From NCBI RefSeq assembly GCF_030272615.1, contig NC_081412.1, positions 674,310,323 through 674,374,322 on the forward strand: 64,000 nucleotides of DNA. The letters are read 5' to 3'. A model generated the notes under the pieces. The model saw only the letters and a list, made by a program, of their open reading frames with translations. It was not told the origin of the DNA and searched no databases. Origin of the DNA: Cryptomeria japonica (taxonomy: Eukaryota > Streptophyta > Pinopsida > Cupressales > Cupressaceae). Positions 11,228 through 22,639 of this stretch are shown piece after piece. How positions within the stretch are numbered: the first letter of the stretch is position 1; each line of letters opens with the position of its first letter. The position numbers were made by a program, and so were the translations under genes.

Positions 11228-11510
11228 TATTAAAAAGAGATATTATACTAAAAAGAATAAAACAACGAAAATAAAAACACAAAGAAAATAAGAACTCTAT
11301 GTCATGTCTTATTGATCAAATGATACATATCTATATATAGCAGTGAATACGAACTACTTCCTTACAGATCCACTAAACAGACTGACAACTAACTGCTTCA
11401 GATTGACAACAACTTGTAGATGGACGGATAACTAAAGAGTTTGTAAACAACTTGCTGCCAGCAAATTGGAAGTGAAGGACACAGATGCACTTTATCTATT
11501 ATGACTTATT
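11228..11510 (-). repeat. 5' LTR of the TRIM
   Basis: Same 5' and 3' motifs as the repeat at 10640-10924; upstream of the primer site on the minus strand. Confidence 0.8.
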
Positions 11511-12679
11511 TTGGCTTTCCAAAATATAAGGCAATAGAAAAGTACTTTCCGAAAGGCTAAGGAGGTCTGACATGGTAACCCAATGGAGCTTTGACCCAAA
11601 CCCAATCTTTACAATCCTTTATAGTCATGCCCACATCCAAATGCAAAATCTGGGACTGCAGCAAGATATCAATGTAGAAGTATGGAAGGAAAAAGTCACT
11701 GTTTTCAACCCCACTGTACAATCCACATCCAAATGCAAAATCTGGAACTGAAACAATGAGTTTATCACAAGAAATCAATGTTGAAGCACCCAAAAAAAAA
11801 TTGATAGCAGGGATTACACTAGGTCCAGGTAATGCCATTGCATGTAATGTCAATATTGGTTTGGAGAACAGAGGGGTCATCCATTTTGAATAGATAACTG
11901 GAAAGTAATGGACTATAATTGTAAACTTGCTGATTGATAAGCAATCTTCCAAATGGAAAAATTCCTCGCAAATGTTTATAAATATAATTAACCAAAAGCA
12001 ACTTGAGAGAATGGGTATTTTGTAAATCTCTCTGAAAATGATCAAATTAACAAGGTTTTCTGGATTCTTTTAAAACTGGTATGACTTTGCAATATATAAA
12101 TGGTAATGCATCTTTCTTTCCTTCAGCTCTGCCCTATAATTGCAGAGCTGAGGGAAAGAATAAAGAATAAGAAATATCTTTGAAAGAGAAAAAGTAAATG
12201 TAAATATAATTATAAATTATTAATAAACATTGAAAATTTAATTATTTATTAAAAAATAAATAACAATTATCTTTAAAAATAATAGAACTGTTAAAAAGAA
12301 TGGATGTTATTATGTATGTTAATTAGATATTTAGTATATTTATATTATTTGTTCATTTGAAATCAAATTTAAAGACTTGCTTATTCTAAAACATTTTAAT
12401 CTATTCTAAAAAACTGGATTTTTTTTTTTTCATATTTTAGTCAAGTTTTGTGTATGCAAAACCAACAAAGATGTAATATGCAGTCTCTACAGAAAAATAA
12501 AGACAATGTCATGAATAAAAATTCTAAACATATTTTTGTTTCAGTTTTCTTTCTATTTCTTTATATTTTGAGTCAATCAATAGCTATACTATATTGTAAA
12601 TGGCTAAAGATTATACTATGAGAGATTTTCAAAACATTAAAATGTCATAAATACATAATCTCTCAAGTTGAGTGAAGAG
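11511..12679. other. 3' flank of receptor-kinase pseudogene, duplicated at 16051-17762
   Basis: No gene. Two blocks match the 3' flank of the intact receptor kinase: about 11555-11960 with 16060-16400, and about 11996-12679 with 17080-17762. They share phrases such as AAATGCAAAATCTGGGACTG. The duplication unit therefore extends at least 1.1 kb past the stop codons. Confidence 0.75.
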
Positions 12680-15473
12680 CTAAGATGTAGATGTAGATGT
12701 AGACCAATTTTCATCCCTTCCTGATTTAACAATTTTTTCAACTATTTGTACTCTCAAGAAAAGACAAGATATCTATGGGCAATTGAAGAGACCAAGTACC
12801 AAGAAATGTCACTGCTATTTTTTCTAATCTTTTAGTTATCTCCATCATATCTGGTCATTCTTGTGGCAGCTCCCTTGTGCAAGCTAGTCCAACTTGCATA
12901 AATTGAGTAAGACATGACAACACCATTGATAAATCTGATTCATTAACATCTCTAAGTAGGTTGTCATCCACCACTTCAGTGATTTTATTTGGAAAATTCA
13001 TACCTACCCATTTTGGTAGATCAATTCCCTCTACAAACATGTCATTTGTAGGTCTCCTCCTTGTCAACAACTCTAAAAGAAGAATTCCATAGCTATATAC
13101 ATCTTTTGTGGAAATCATTCCACCCACACCATACTCTACAATATAATTGTACAATAATTAGTGATCCTCAAACCATATTAAATATCCATATCATTTATAA
13201 AAAAAAAAAACTAAAAAAAATTATATATGAATAATGCAAAGTTTTATACCTGGTGCAATGTATCCAATAGATCCATTCAATGCATTTGTAGAAGCAAATG
13301 AATTCATTGAATTCCCAAATAGAAGTTTGGTAATGCCAAAATCTACTACACATGGAGTCATATCATCCCCCAACAACACAATATTGGGTTTTAGATCACA
13401 ATGTACGACTTGCACAAAGCAATGGTGATGCAGAAATTCCATTCCTCATGCTATCTCCTTTTCTATTCTTAATCGATTGCTAAATTTAATTTGCATTCAT
13501 CTCCTCCCTCTAGGTAAAGCCATCTCCCCAAACTTCCATTTGACATGAATGGAAGAACCAATGCTTTAAAGTCAAGGTTGGAACAAGTTGAAATGATTTT
13601 AATCACATTTCGATGCCTAACTCTTTCTAACACATTACATTCTCTATTAAAGGTTTGGAGAGCATTTTCATATTGTAAATCGAGAACTTTAACAACACTA
13701 TATGTACCATTTTTTAGAATCAATTTATAGATAGATCCAAAACTACCAATTCTTATTAGCTAGATTTGCTTCACTAAAGCCACTAGTTGCATCTAGAAGT
13801 TCTTCATATGAAATTCGTAAGGGCCACACATTGAGATTAGGAATCTTTCATTGTCTCCATCTATAGGAAAGCATAAACAATAGAAAAGACATGATGAAAA
13901 TTTTAATGCCGACCACAATAGGAATTATCACCTTCTTGTTGATTGATGGTTGTTTGTGCTTGGAATGAGAGCATGGTGGCAATTTCATCCATGTTCCACA
14001 AAGGCCAAGATTTCCCATAATTGCTGACTCATCAATTATTACAAAAACTCCTTCCTCTAGAACCTTTTCTGTTACTTTGTTTGAAGAGAGATTGATATGA
14101 TTAAGTGTTTTCATTTCTCCAAAAGCCATTGGAATTGCACCTGACAAATTGTTGTTGGAGAGATCAATGTCCAGAAGATTTTTGAGTTATGTGATTGATT
14201 TTGGTATTGGACCATAAAATGAATTCCATGAAAGATTCAAATATTGTAAGTTTATGCAGCTTTATAGTGAGGCTGGAATTTCACTTGAAAACTTGTTAAG
14301 AGACAAATCAATAGATTGCACAATTACCATTTTACTCATTTCTAAAAGAGAACCTTGTAATAAATTATGAGAAATATTGAAATAAAGTTGGAGGTTTATT
14401 AGGTTTGCCAATTCTAGGGGTATATTTACTCTTAGCTTGTTGTGAGACAAGTCTAACACATCCAAAGTTTCACATCTCCCTAAGCTACCAAGAATTTTTC
14501 TTGATAGTTGATTGTGATCAAGAGCTAAAACTCTTAATTGTGTGAGATCACCAAGACTATTTGGAATTGTCCCTGAAAGCATGTTTTCACTGAGTACTAA
14601 TTGCCCAAGGTGTTTTGCTTGACCCCATTTGTTTGGAATATTTCCATATAAATTGTTTGTGCCTAGAAACAAGCTTTCAAGATTTGGAAGTTGACTGAAT
14701 GGAGATGGAATAGTAACATTAAAACAATTGTTTGATAATTCTAAGTATGTCAACATTGTGAGGTTGCTCATACCATATTTCCCTCAATTTTATTGGAGAA
14801 CAACTCTAAATCAGTGAGTTGGCTTAACAACTGGCTAATAGAAGAGGGCAAATTGCCAATGAAATACTTAAGAGACAAGCCTAGAAATTATAAAGAAGAA
14901 CAATTAATCAAAGCTGTTAGAATAGAAAAATTGTTGCTTTGGCTCACAAGATGATTATCCCACAAATTAAGCCATAGAAGTTGGTGTAAATTACCAAACT
15001 CCAAGGGCACCTTGCCACTAAGATGGTTACTACCTAAATCAAGCACTTGAAGTTGAGTACAATTGGAGAGGGAACTTGGGATTTCTCCAATGAGTTGGTT
15101 TCCTAACTCTCGCAATCTGTCAATTTTCCAAGGTATGTGGTCAGTTAATTGGTTATAATATAATGACAATTTATGAAGAAGAGTGCAATTTGAAAGGGTA
15201 GTAGGAATCACTCCTATCAAGTGTCAATAGAAAACAATTCGAGTTGAGTAAGCATACCCAGTTCAATAGGAATCTTACCTTGGAGTTTGTTGCTCATTAA
15301 TTGAAAGAATATTTAAAGAAGACAGATTTCCTAGAGAAGTGGGGATTGTGCCTGTCAACTGGTTTGCAATTGTGACAGATGGCCAAGCTGAGAGGGAATT
15401 ATACTACCACTCAAATTGTTATAAGACAAACTTAGAAATTGCAAAGAATGACAGTGTCCTAAAGTGGATGGAC
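12680..15473 (-). pseudogene. LRR receptor-like kinase pseudogene (subfamily XII type), 5'-truncated
   Basis: This is a broken tandem copy of the gene at 17763-20974, alignable along its whole length. It keeps most leucine-rich repeats, the transmembrane segment, the kinase lobes (VVHCDLKPN, VVDFGITK) and the intron (13136-13249) at the same place. Lesions: similarity stops at 15473, so promoter, signal peptide, LRR cap and the first repeats (~130 codons) are gone; there are several frameshifts in the repeats; a 4-nt insertion lies near 13758 just before the glycine loop; TGA at 13446-13448 replaces CAA; TGA at 12855-12857 replaces CGA in LPQERPDM. The catalytic Lys is kept (VVKVLDL). It also has one extra Thr-Ser pair at the C-terminus. 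No functional product is expected. Confidence 0.92.
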
Positions 15474-15589
15474 CTTTCGTTTTCATAGTTCATTTCATTC
15501 ATCAATTTTGATTACATTAACATGCAAGTCTGTGGACTACAAAATTTGAATAGACAAAGAAGATGTCCCTTCATTCTCATTATTCACTT

Positions 15590-15626
<37 letters not shown>

Positions 15627-16050
15627 TTATTTATTTATTTATTGGGTCAATCTTTATTCATCTATTGCCAAGAAATTCTGCAGTTTACTGTATATGGTTA
15701 ATAGAAAAGAGAAGAATTTAAAATTATGTTTTTTTATTGGAAAAATAAAAATAAAAATACAAGACAGCTGACCAGCAAATCAACTATAGAGAGCGCTGTT
15801 CAGAAACAATTACCATGACATGTACAGATGTAGGATACCAAATAGCTTAAAAACGGCTGTAGAATTTAAAACTATTAATACCTCAGCGTGCGAAAATCTG
15901 AGGAAGGAGATTATAATCAAAATTCTTAACTTGAATCTGTTCTATGAGTGGTAAATGAGAAGACAAAGTAAGGTAGAAAAGATAGAGGAGGTCGGGAGAT
16001 AGTTAATCTACGGAAGAGGAGTAAATGCAGTAAATGGGGCAGTTAGTGAT
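15474..16050. other. Flank beyond the truncated receptor-kinase copy
   Basis: No gene. Around 15540-15670, phrases (AATAGACAAAGAAGATG, TCAATCTTTATTCATCTATT) resemble the far upstream flank of the intact gene near 21800-21870. This suggests the first exon and promoter of the truncated copy were removed by an internal deletion. Confidence 0.5.
15592..15644. repeat. (TA)n(TTTA)n microsatellite
   Basis: About 15 TA units run straight into about six TTTA units. Confidence 0.9.
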
Positions 16051-17762
16051 TATGTTTAACATGTCTGACATGGTAACCCTGCATACCCACCAAATGCAAA
16101 ACGTGGGACTGAAACAAGAAGCATACCATAAGTGATCAATGTAGAAGAATGGAAGGAAAAAGTCCCCTTTGTTGAGCTGTTTTCAACCCTTCTGTACAAT
16201 CCTTTATTGGCATGATGCCCCACGTCCAATTGCAAAATCTGGGACTGAAACAATTAGTTTATCACAAGAATTCAATGTTGAAGCACCAAAGAAAAATATT
16301 GATAGCATGGATTACAGAGGGTCATCCATTTTTGAATAGATATGTAAGTTGCAGCCAACTCTAAAAAGAAGACTGGAAAGTAATGGATTATAATTGTAAA
16401 TTTGTCAAAATGGAAAAAAAAATTGCAAATATTAATATTAAATTAAGGTCAGTCTTAAATCACACACATTAAGTAGTATATTAAATTTAGGGAATGTTGG
16501 TCAATTCTGAATGTTTACATTTTTTAAGTTTAGAAGTCAAAGCTTAGTCCTTGTAATTTAAGCCATCCACTAAATTAATTTGATTCAAAAGATTTAAACA
16601 TACACATTAACTTAAAAATAAATGAAAATAATATTGATTGTCTATTATAATTTGTAGTCTACTTAAAAAGATAATTACTTTATTCATTTTCTACAACTAA
16701 ACACAGTTAAATATATTTTCTTAATAATAAAAGAAACATTAATATTTTTATTTACTTAATATCCAAATTAAACATATTAAATTAAATTAATTGTCTCATT
16801 CACTGCAGATATTAGTGAATATAACTAGCATATTGTAGAAGTGTCATAAAAAAGCCATTAAAGTGTTCTGCATACATCTAGTCATTGCCTGCATAGTTGG
16901 GAGTCCATACAAATGGTAACAAACCAGTTAGAAACCTTGATTACAATAGACTTGTGAATGAATACATGTTCTCCCATTCGAAGTTTAAAAGGGAATTTTT
17001 CCATATCCCCATTTTCTTATTGTTAGTATACAATAAAATTTAATCTTTGTTTCTCAAGAGAGATCATAAATATAATTATCAAAAAGCAACTTGAGAGAGT
17101 GGGTGTTTTGTAAATCTCTCTCAAAATGATCAAATTAATAAGGTTTTCTGGATTTTTTTTAAAAACTGGTATGACTATGCATTACATAAATGGTAATGCT
17201 TCTTTGTTTCCTTTGGCTCTACCCTATAATTGCAGAGCTGAGGGAAAGAATGAAGAATAAGAAATAACTCAAAGAGAAAAAATAAATGTAATTGTTAATT
17301 ATAAATAAAGTTGAAAATTCAAATATTAATTAAAAAATAAATAACAATTATCTTTATTTTTTGTTAAAAAGAGTGGATGTTACAGTATATTATGTATGTT
17401 AATTAGATATTTAGTATATTTATATTATTTGTTCATTTGAAGTCAAATTTAAATAGTTGCTTGTTTTAAAACATTTTAATCTATTCTAAAAAAATCGATT
17501 TAATTTTTTTTCATATTTTAGTTATATTTTGTGTATGTAAAATCAACAAAGATATAATATGTGTTTTCTCAACAGAAAAATAAAGAGAGTGTCAAGAAAC
17601 AAAATTTTTAACATAATTTTGTTTCAATTTTCTTTCTATTTCTTTATATATAGAGTCAATCAATAGATATATTGTCTTCTAAATGGCTAAAGATTATACT
17701 TTGAGAGTTTGACCAAACATTAAAATGTCATAAATACATAATCTCTCAAGTTGAGTGAAGAT
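16051..17762. other. 3' flank of the intact receptor kinase, with ~620-bp insertion
   Basis: 16060-16420 and 17080-17762 match the 3' flank of the pseudogene copy, but here they are separated by AT-rich DNA at about 16437-17060 that the other copy lacks. That middle piece is either an insertion here or a deletion there; it shows no terminal repeats or genes. Confidence 0.6.
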
Positions 17763-20700
17763 CTACGATGTAGATGTAGACCAATTATCATCCTTTCCTA
17801 ATTCAATATTTTCTCGATCATTTGTACTCTCAAGAAAGGACAAAATATCTATGGGCAATTGAAGAGACCGAGTACCAAGAAATGTTATTGCTATTTTTTC
17901 TAATCTTTTAGTTATCTCCATCATATCTGGTCGTTCTTGTGGCAGCTCCCTTGTGCAAGCCAGTCCAACTTGCATAAATTGAGTAAGACATGACAACACC
18001 ATTGATAAATCTGATTCATTAACATCTCTAAGTAGGTTGTCATCCACCACTTCAGTGATTTTATTTGGAAAATTCATACCTACCCATTTTGGTAGATTAA
18101 TTCCCTCTACAAACATGTCATTTGTAGGTCTCCTCCTTGTCAACAACTCTAAAAGAAGAATTCCATAGCTGTATACATCTCCTTTTGTGGAAACCATTCC
18201 ACCCATTCCATACTCTACAACATAATACAATAATTAGTGATCCTCAAACTATATAAAATATCCATACTAATTCTGAAAATAATAATAATTTATATTGGAA
18301 TAATGCAAAGTTTTATACCTGGTGCAATGTAGCCAATAGATCCATTCAATGCATTTGTAGAAGAAAATGAATTCATTGAATTCCCAAATAGAAGTTTGGT
18401 AATGCCGAAATCTGCTACACATGGAGTCAAATCATCCCCCAATAATACATTATTGGGTTTTAGATCACAATGTATAACTTGTACAAAGCAATGGTGATGC
18501 AGATATTCCATTCCTTGTGCTATCTCCTTTGCTATTCTTAATCGGTCAATCAAATTTAATTTGCATTCATCTCCTCCCTCAGGGTAAAGCCATCTCCCCA
18601 AACTTCCATTTGACATGAATGGAAGGACCAATGCTTTAAAGTCAAGGTTGGAACAAGTTGAAATGATTTTAATTACATTTCGATGCCTGACTCTTTTCAA
18701 CACATTACATTCTCTATCAAATGTTCGAAGAGCATTTTCATCTTGTAAATTTAGAACTTTAACGGCAATATCTATACCATTTTTTAGAATCCCTTTATAG
18801 ATAGATCCAAAACTACCAATTCCTATTAGATTTGCCTCACTAAAGCCACCAGTTGCATCTAGAAGTTCTTCATATGCAATTCGTATGGGCCACACATTGA
18901 GATTGGGAATCTTTCTTTGTCTCCATCTATAGGAAATGATAAACAATAGGAAAGACATGATGAAAATTGCAATGCCGACCACAACAGGAATTATCACCTT
19001 CTTGCTAACTGGTGGTTGTTTGTGCTTGGAATGAGAGCATGGGGACAATGTCATCAATGTTCCACAAAGGCCAAGATTTCCCATAATTGTTGACTCATCA
19101 ATTGTTGCAAAAACTCCTTCCTCTGGAACCTCCCCTGTTAATTTGTTTGAAGAGAGATTGATATGTTGAAGTGTTTCCATTTCTCCAAAAGCCATTGGAA
19201 TTGCACCTGACAAATTGTTGTTGGAGAGATCAATGTCCAGAAGATTTTTGAGTTGTGTGAGTGATGTTTGTATTGGACCATACAAAGAATTCCATGAAAG
19301 ATTCAAATATTGTAAATTTGTGCAGCTTGATAGTGAGGCTGGAATTTCACTTGAGAACTTGTTAAGAGACACATCTATAGCTTGAACCATTACCATTTTA
19401 CTCATTTCTAAAAGAGAACCTTGTAATAAATTGTCAGAAATATTGAAATAAAGTTGGAGGTTTTTAAGATTTGCTAATTCCGGGGGTATATTTCCTCTTA
19501 GCTTGTTGTGAGACAAGTCTAACACCTCCAATGTTTCACATCTCCCTAAGCTACCAGGAATTTTTCCTGATAGTTGATTGTGATCAAGAGCTAAAACTCT
19601 TAATTGTGTGAGATCACCAAGACTATTTGGAATTTTCCCTGAAAGCATGTTTTCACTAAGTACTAATTGCCCAAGGTGTTTTGCTTGACCCCAATTGTTT
19701 GGAATGTTTCCATACAAATTGTTTATGGCTAGAAACAAGCTTTCAAGATTTGGAAGTTGACTGAATGGGGATGGAATAGTTCCATTAAAACGATTGTCTG
19801 ATAAGTCTAAGTATGTCAACATTGTGAGGTTGCTAATACCGCTTGGTATATTTCCCTCAATTTTATTGGAGAATAACTCTAAATCAGTGAGTTTGCTTGA
19901 TAATTGACTAATAGAAGAGGGCAACATGCCAGTGAAATAATTAAGGGACAAGCTTAGAAATTGTAAAGAAGAACAATTAGTCAAAGCTGTTAGAATAGAA
20001 AAATTGTTGCTTTGGCTCACAAGATGATTATCCCACAAATTAAGCCATAGAAGTTGGTGTAAATTACCAAATTCCAAGGGCACCTTACCACTAAGTTGGT
20101 TGCTAGCTAAATCAACCACTTGAAGTTGAGTACAATTGGTGAGGGAACTTGGTATTTCTCCAATGAGTTGGTTTCCCTCCAATAGGAGATGTTGCAACTC
20201 TCGCAATTTGCCAATTTCCCAAGGTATGTGTCCAGTTAATTGATTATAATATAATGACAAATTATGGAGAAGAGTGCAATTTGAAAGGGCAGCAGGAATC
20301 ACTCCTATCAAGTTGTTGGTGCTAATAGAAAGCACTTCAAGTTTAGTAAGCATACCCAATTCAATTGGAATCTTACCTTGGAGTTTGTTTCTCATCAATT
20401 GAAAGGATATTAAAGAAGACAGATTTCCTAAAGAAGTGGGGACTGTGCCTGTCAACTGGTTTGCTCCTAACAAAAGTGCTTCCAAATGTGGAAGATAGCC
20501 AAGCTGAGAGGGAATACTACCACTCAAATTGTTATAAGACAAACTTAGAACTTGCAAAGAACCACAATCTCCTAAAGTGGATGGAATGGAGCCTTCCAAT
20601 TTATTTTGAGCCAACACAAGTATTCTAAGACGAAAAAGCCTCCCTAGCTGAGGAGGAATTTGGCCTTGTAAACTGTTATTTGCAAAATCAAGTATTCTAA

Positions 20701-20974
20701 GAAAAGAGAGATTGCCAAGAAAAGGAGAGATGGTTCCTAACAAAGACATACCAGTGAGATTCAAAGAAGCCACACGTTGATGACGAGAAGAGCAGACAAC
20801 ACCAGTCCAATTGCAAAAGGAATGATGAGGAGACCAATCGGACAATAAATTATTCGACTGGGAAATCAAAGAATGCTTAAAGGACAGAAGAGCTTCTTCA
20901 TCAGAATGAGAAGAAATGTGTGTAGGTAATGCAGAGAAAACCAAGAGGAGGAAACATACTAGAGCCATCTTCAT
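17763..20974 (-). CDS. LRR receptor-like serine/threonine kinase, subfamily XII (FLS2/EFR/Xa21 type), non-RD
   Basis: Two exons, 20974-18319 and 18214-17763, joined by a 104-nt GT-AG intron (18318-18215), give 1035 residues with no stop. The junction rebuilds the kinase motif GYIAPEYG. Order: signal peptide ~1-22; LRR N-cap with Cys pair (C54, C61; SDEEALLSFKHSL); about 22-23 leucine-rich repeats from ~68 to ~630; a second Cys pair; transmembrane helix ~660-682; kinase with glycine loop ~718-725 (GIGSFGSIYKG), catalytic Lys 739 (AVKVL), HCD 835-837, DFG 855-857, APE 884-886. HCD in place of HRD makes it a non-RD kinase, typical of pattern-recognition receptors. A single intron inside the kinase region is usual for subfamily XII. 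Expected role: plasma-membrane receptor sensing a microbial or self peptide and signalling through co-receptor kinases; the ligand cannot be read from sequence. The first ATG is used; a second lies two codons on. The neighbour at 12680-15473 is its decayed duplicate. Confidence 0.93.
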
Positions 20975-21038
20975 CTTTTATCTGTCTTGAACTCACAAAC
21001 CCCAACCCTCTGTGTTGTACTCAGGCTCACCGAATTGT

Positions 21039-21046
21039 TATTTATA
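21039..21046 (-). promoter_or_regulatory. TATA box of the receptor-kinase gene
   Basis: The minus strand reads TATAAATA 65 nt upstream of the start codon at 20974. Transcription would start near 21010, leaving a leader of about 35 nt. Confidence 0.6.
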
Positions 21047-22639
21047 AGCTGTCCCATGATGAGAAGTCATACGAAGACCAGAAAGATGATGATTGTGTCG
21101 CACACAAATGGAAGTGGAGGAAATGGGAGGAAGGTTCCATGCAAGTGTGAAAGGGTCGAGATTACAGTAAGCATTTAACTAATGTTATAAGCGTTTGGGG
21201 TACGACTCCATTAATAGACATAAAGCTACATGCAAGTGGGAAAAGGTATAGATTACGTTGAAATTTTTTACAACCGTGTGGACTGCAACTCCAAGAATAG
21301 ACACAAAGATGTGACTTTCATATCAATCCTACACGGAAGAAGGTTGTGGAAAATGGGTTGAAATTTAGCATGGAGAAAATTGTGTTCACATTATTTTCAC
21401 TTTCTTTAATGTCTTATATTATTCAAATTTGTTTAATTTTGTTCATGCTTTACATCTAATCGAGATTACAGTAAGCATAGACAGAAGATGTGCAGGTCAT
21501 CTTCATCCTTCGTTCACCAGATTTGCTGTACATGCAGACCGGAGAAACTTTCATTTTCAAATGGGCCCTTCATTTTCATCATTCAAATGGGTCCTTATGA
21601 TTTTCATCATTCACTTCGTTCTTCAATTTTGATTTTTATGGGGGTCAATTTTGATATTTTTTGGTCGATCTTGATTCATCTATTTTTTTCAATAGTCTTC
21701 ATTTGATTCATCTATTTTCAATCACCCAAACATTACTTGAAAACCATCCTAGTGGGAAAAGGTGAACTATTATATTTATAAATATTACAAGCATGTGAAC
21801 TGCTCCAAGAATAGACACAAAATGTGCTCTTCATTTTCATTGTTCACTAAGTTTTGGTCAATCTTGACTCATTTATTTGCAAGAGACTCTTGGCTTATAG
21901 AAGAAAAGCATTCCACACAAGAATGGAAGAACATTGTGGAAACTCGGAGTATAGAGAAAATTGTGTTCTCACCTTATTTTTATTTTGTTTAATATTTCAA
22001 TAACTAATCACGAATTTTATTTTGTAATGTTCAAATCTACTTTCTTTTGTTTAGTGAATGCATTTAATTCAAATCTAACATAGTAATGGTTTGCTATCTA
22101 AATTTTCAAATTTGTTTGAAAGTAAGAGTAGGGTCTATTTTTTATAATTAAAATAATTATTATAAAAAATATTATATTATAAAACTTAATTATAATAGTA
22201 AAATAAATAATTTTCTGATGCACAATTTTGATCTTGTAACTTGTATATTTTTGCTTCATGGTTCACTGAATTTGTCATTCTCTAAGCTTTTCTAAGGATT
22301 GCTTAAAGAGCTATCAAATTGTTAAGTGACAATTTCTTCTAAGTCGGCCCTTGAAAAATGACTAGCTTTATGGTTTGTGAAATAATTCAAGGTAACAAGC
22401 TTCTAACATGAAAATTTTCTAGAGTAATGTGATGTAATTCACTAGGTTTTTCTTAGGTGCTCCGTTTGAAGTGTTCCTAACATGTTTCTTCCTTCAATGT
22501 GAATAAAATTCAACAATTCTTTGATGTCCCAAATAAATGCAATTGAATTCATTAAAATATGAGTGCATAGCCATAAATCACATACATTTTTGTTTACTTG
22601 ACTCATAATAGAGCTAATAAAATTTACAAGAGATCACCA
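21047..22639. other. Upstream flank of the receptor kinase, with diverged internal duplications
   Basis: No gene. A phrase of the type CTCCAAGAATAGACACAAAG followed by an ATGTG-like run recurs near 21190, 21290 and 21800, together with GATTACAGTAAGCAT near 21160 and 21460, so this flank grew by local duplication. From about 22000 on it is AT-rich and featureless. Confidence 0.5.

Larger units (their letters stand above)
10640..11510 (-). mobile_element. TRIM (miniature LTR retrotransposon, ~0.87 kb)
   Basis: Direct repeats of ~284 bp (10640-10924 and 11228-11510) flank a ~300-bp interior with no gene. On the minus strand the right repeat is followed with no gap by TGGTATCAGAGCC (11227-11215), a perfect initiator-tRNA primer site, and the left repeat is preceded by a purine run (AAGGGGAG) and then TG. 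Short LTRs, primer site, purine tract and no coding fit the TRIM class. Repeat edges are taken from sequence similarity; I could not find a clear target-site duplication, and the outer end of the 5' LTR looks eroded. The two repeats differ at many sites and by small indels, so the copy is old. Confidence 0.85.

Noticed and set aside
12124-12155. Hairpin CAGCTCTGC...GCAGAGCTG downstream of the pseudogene, considered as a terminator or miRNA precursor
   Set aside because: The stem is short and not kept in the duplicated copy near 17208, where mismatches break it; rho-independent terminators do not apply to this genome.
20365-20628. Plus-strand frame opposite the LRR region
   Set aside because: Antisense shadow of the receptor-kinase coding sequence.
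22140-22215. AT-rich block considered as a matrix attachment or replication origin
   Set aside because: Only base composition supports it; no motif distinguishes it from other AT-rich stretches here.
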